Below, piece after piece: positions 63,733-64,000 of a stretch of DNA of 64,000 nt (within the stretch, counting starts at the first letter, position 1; every line of letters starts with the position of its first letter). Made by a program: the position numbers and the translations under genes. Origin of the DNA: Chlorobaculum limnaeum (lineage in GTDB: Bacteria > Bacteroidota > Chlorobiia > Chlorobiales > Chlorobiaceae); the NCBI RefSeq assembly GCF_001747405.1, contig NZ_CP017305.1:1072001-1136000 (forward strand), read 5' to 3'. Below the pieces are notes generated by a model. It had not been told where the DNA came from. It searched no databases and saw only the letters and a program-made list of their open reading frames with translations.

Positions 63733-64000
63733 TATAACGAGATCGAAGAGCTGCTCTTTGTTCTCATCAGACGCCGATTGCGAAATGGAATCTATGAGCA
63801 CACTGCTTGTATATCTTTCAGCCCAAACGGCGTCCGGTTTCGTCTCCTCCTGCCATTCAAGAGCCAACGCCAGATCGGTGCCATGCCAGAGTTCACCCTC
63901 TTCCCGCGAGTGGCGATCTGCGGCATCCAGCAATCGCTGGTACATCTGGGCCTTTTTCACTTCCGAGCTTACCCATTCACGCAACCGAATCCACTGACGG
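63733..64000 (-). pseudogene. Upstream part of the STAND/TPR gene, cut off by the IS
   Basis: The frame is open from the right window edge down to the IS and ends inside it at about 63706. The residues include Arg-Leu-Arg-Glu-Trp, then Tyr-Gln-Arg-Leu-Leu-Asp-Ala-Ala, Glu-Leu-Trp-His-Gly-Thr-Asp-Leu-Ala-Leu-Ala-Leu-Glu-Trp, and Ala-Val-Trp-Ala-Glu-Arg-Tyr. This is the C-terminal signature that follows the winged-helix part of nSTAND/TIR-NTPase proteins. The NTPase and any effector domain would lie beyond position 64000. Confidence 0.75.

Overview
The window looks like chromosomal DNA of a green sulfur bacterium (Chlorobiota, most like Chlorobaculum/Chlorobium). This is inferred from the gene mix: a GC-rich core, a geranylgeranyl-reductase-family gene, a cytosolic Hdr/Flx electron-bifurcation cluster without methanogenesis genes, a large cobalamin locus, and SecA/PurL/Pth/MscL of the expected size. 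No rRNA or tRNA gene was found.

Layout. 0-2.2 kb holds housekeeping genes (hisC end, a SpoU RNA methylase, an alpha/beta hydrolase, pth). 2.4-4.5 kb is an AT-rich insertion with a tandem-TIR protein whose frame is broken near its end and a kinesin-light-chain-type TPR protein, followed by a MITE-like inverted-repeat element. 4.8-11.8 kb (minus) is an flxABCD-hdrA-hdrCB cluster in which HdrC and HdrB are fused. 12-25.4 kb carries core genes (mscL with a zinc ribbon, an AlaC-like aminotransferase, nnr, purL, secA, HAD phosphatase, DEDDh exonuclease, geranylgeranyl reductase family). 25.7-27.1 kb is an AT-rich lipoprotein gene plus a decayed ATPase fragment. 27.2-30.9 kb (minus) is a biotin-dependent transcarboxylase/decarboxylase operon.

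31.5-33.9 kb is the most unusual stretch: an AT-rich two-gene unit encoding a TIR protein with a C-terminal domain that looks ubiquitin-like, and a radical SAM enzyme with an extra C-terminal cysteine cluster. It is preceded by an inverted-repeat-bounded structured region and followed by an integron attC-like palindrome. It has the architecture of an acquired immune or signalling module, and I do not recognise it as a described system. 34-39.5 kb (minus) holds a nucleotidyltransferase relic, a small ATPase, cbiA/cobB, a BtuF-like protein, a Nudix hydrolase, toxin-antitoxin genes and a uracil-DNA-glycosylase-family protein.

42.2-57.5 kb is a cobalamin locus led by a cobalamin riboswitch: btuB, btuF, bluB, cobQ, cobD, cbiB, cobO, btuC, btuD, cbiR, cobU, cobT, an alpha/beta hydrolase and cobS. 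Together these import corrinoids, remodel them (CbiR), amidate and adenosylate the ring, build the aminopropanol arm and attach the lower ligand. Four copies of an exactly 79-bp two-hairpin element, all in the same orientation and with compensatory stem changes, lie in the gaps between gene blocks from 40.4 to 58.1 kb.

60-64 kb is a decayed defence island: an internally deleted HsdR relic and a STAND-type NTPase/TPR gene split by an intact ISL3-family element with an 8-bp target duplication. Removing the element in silico restores one continuous reading frame.
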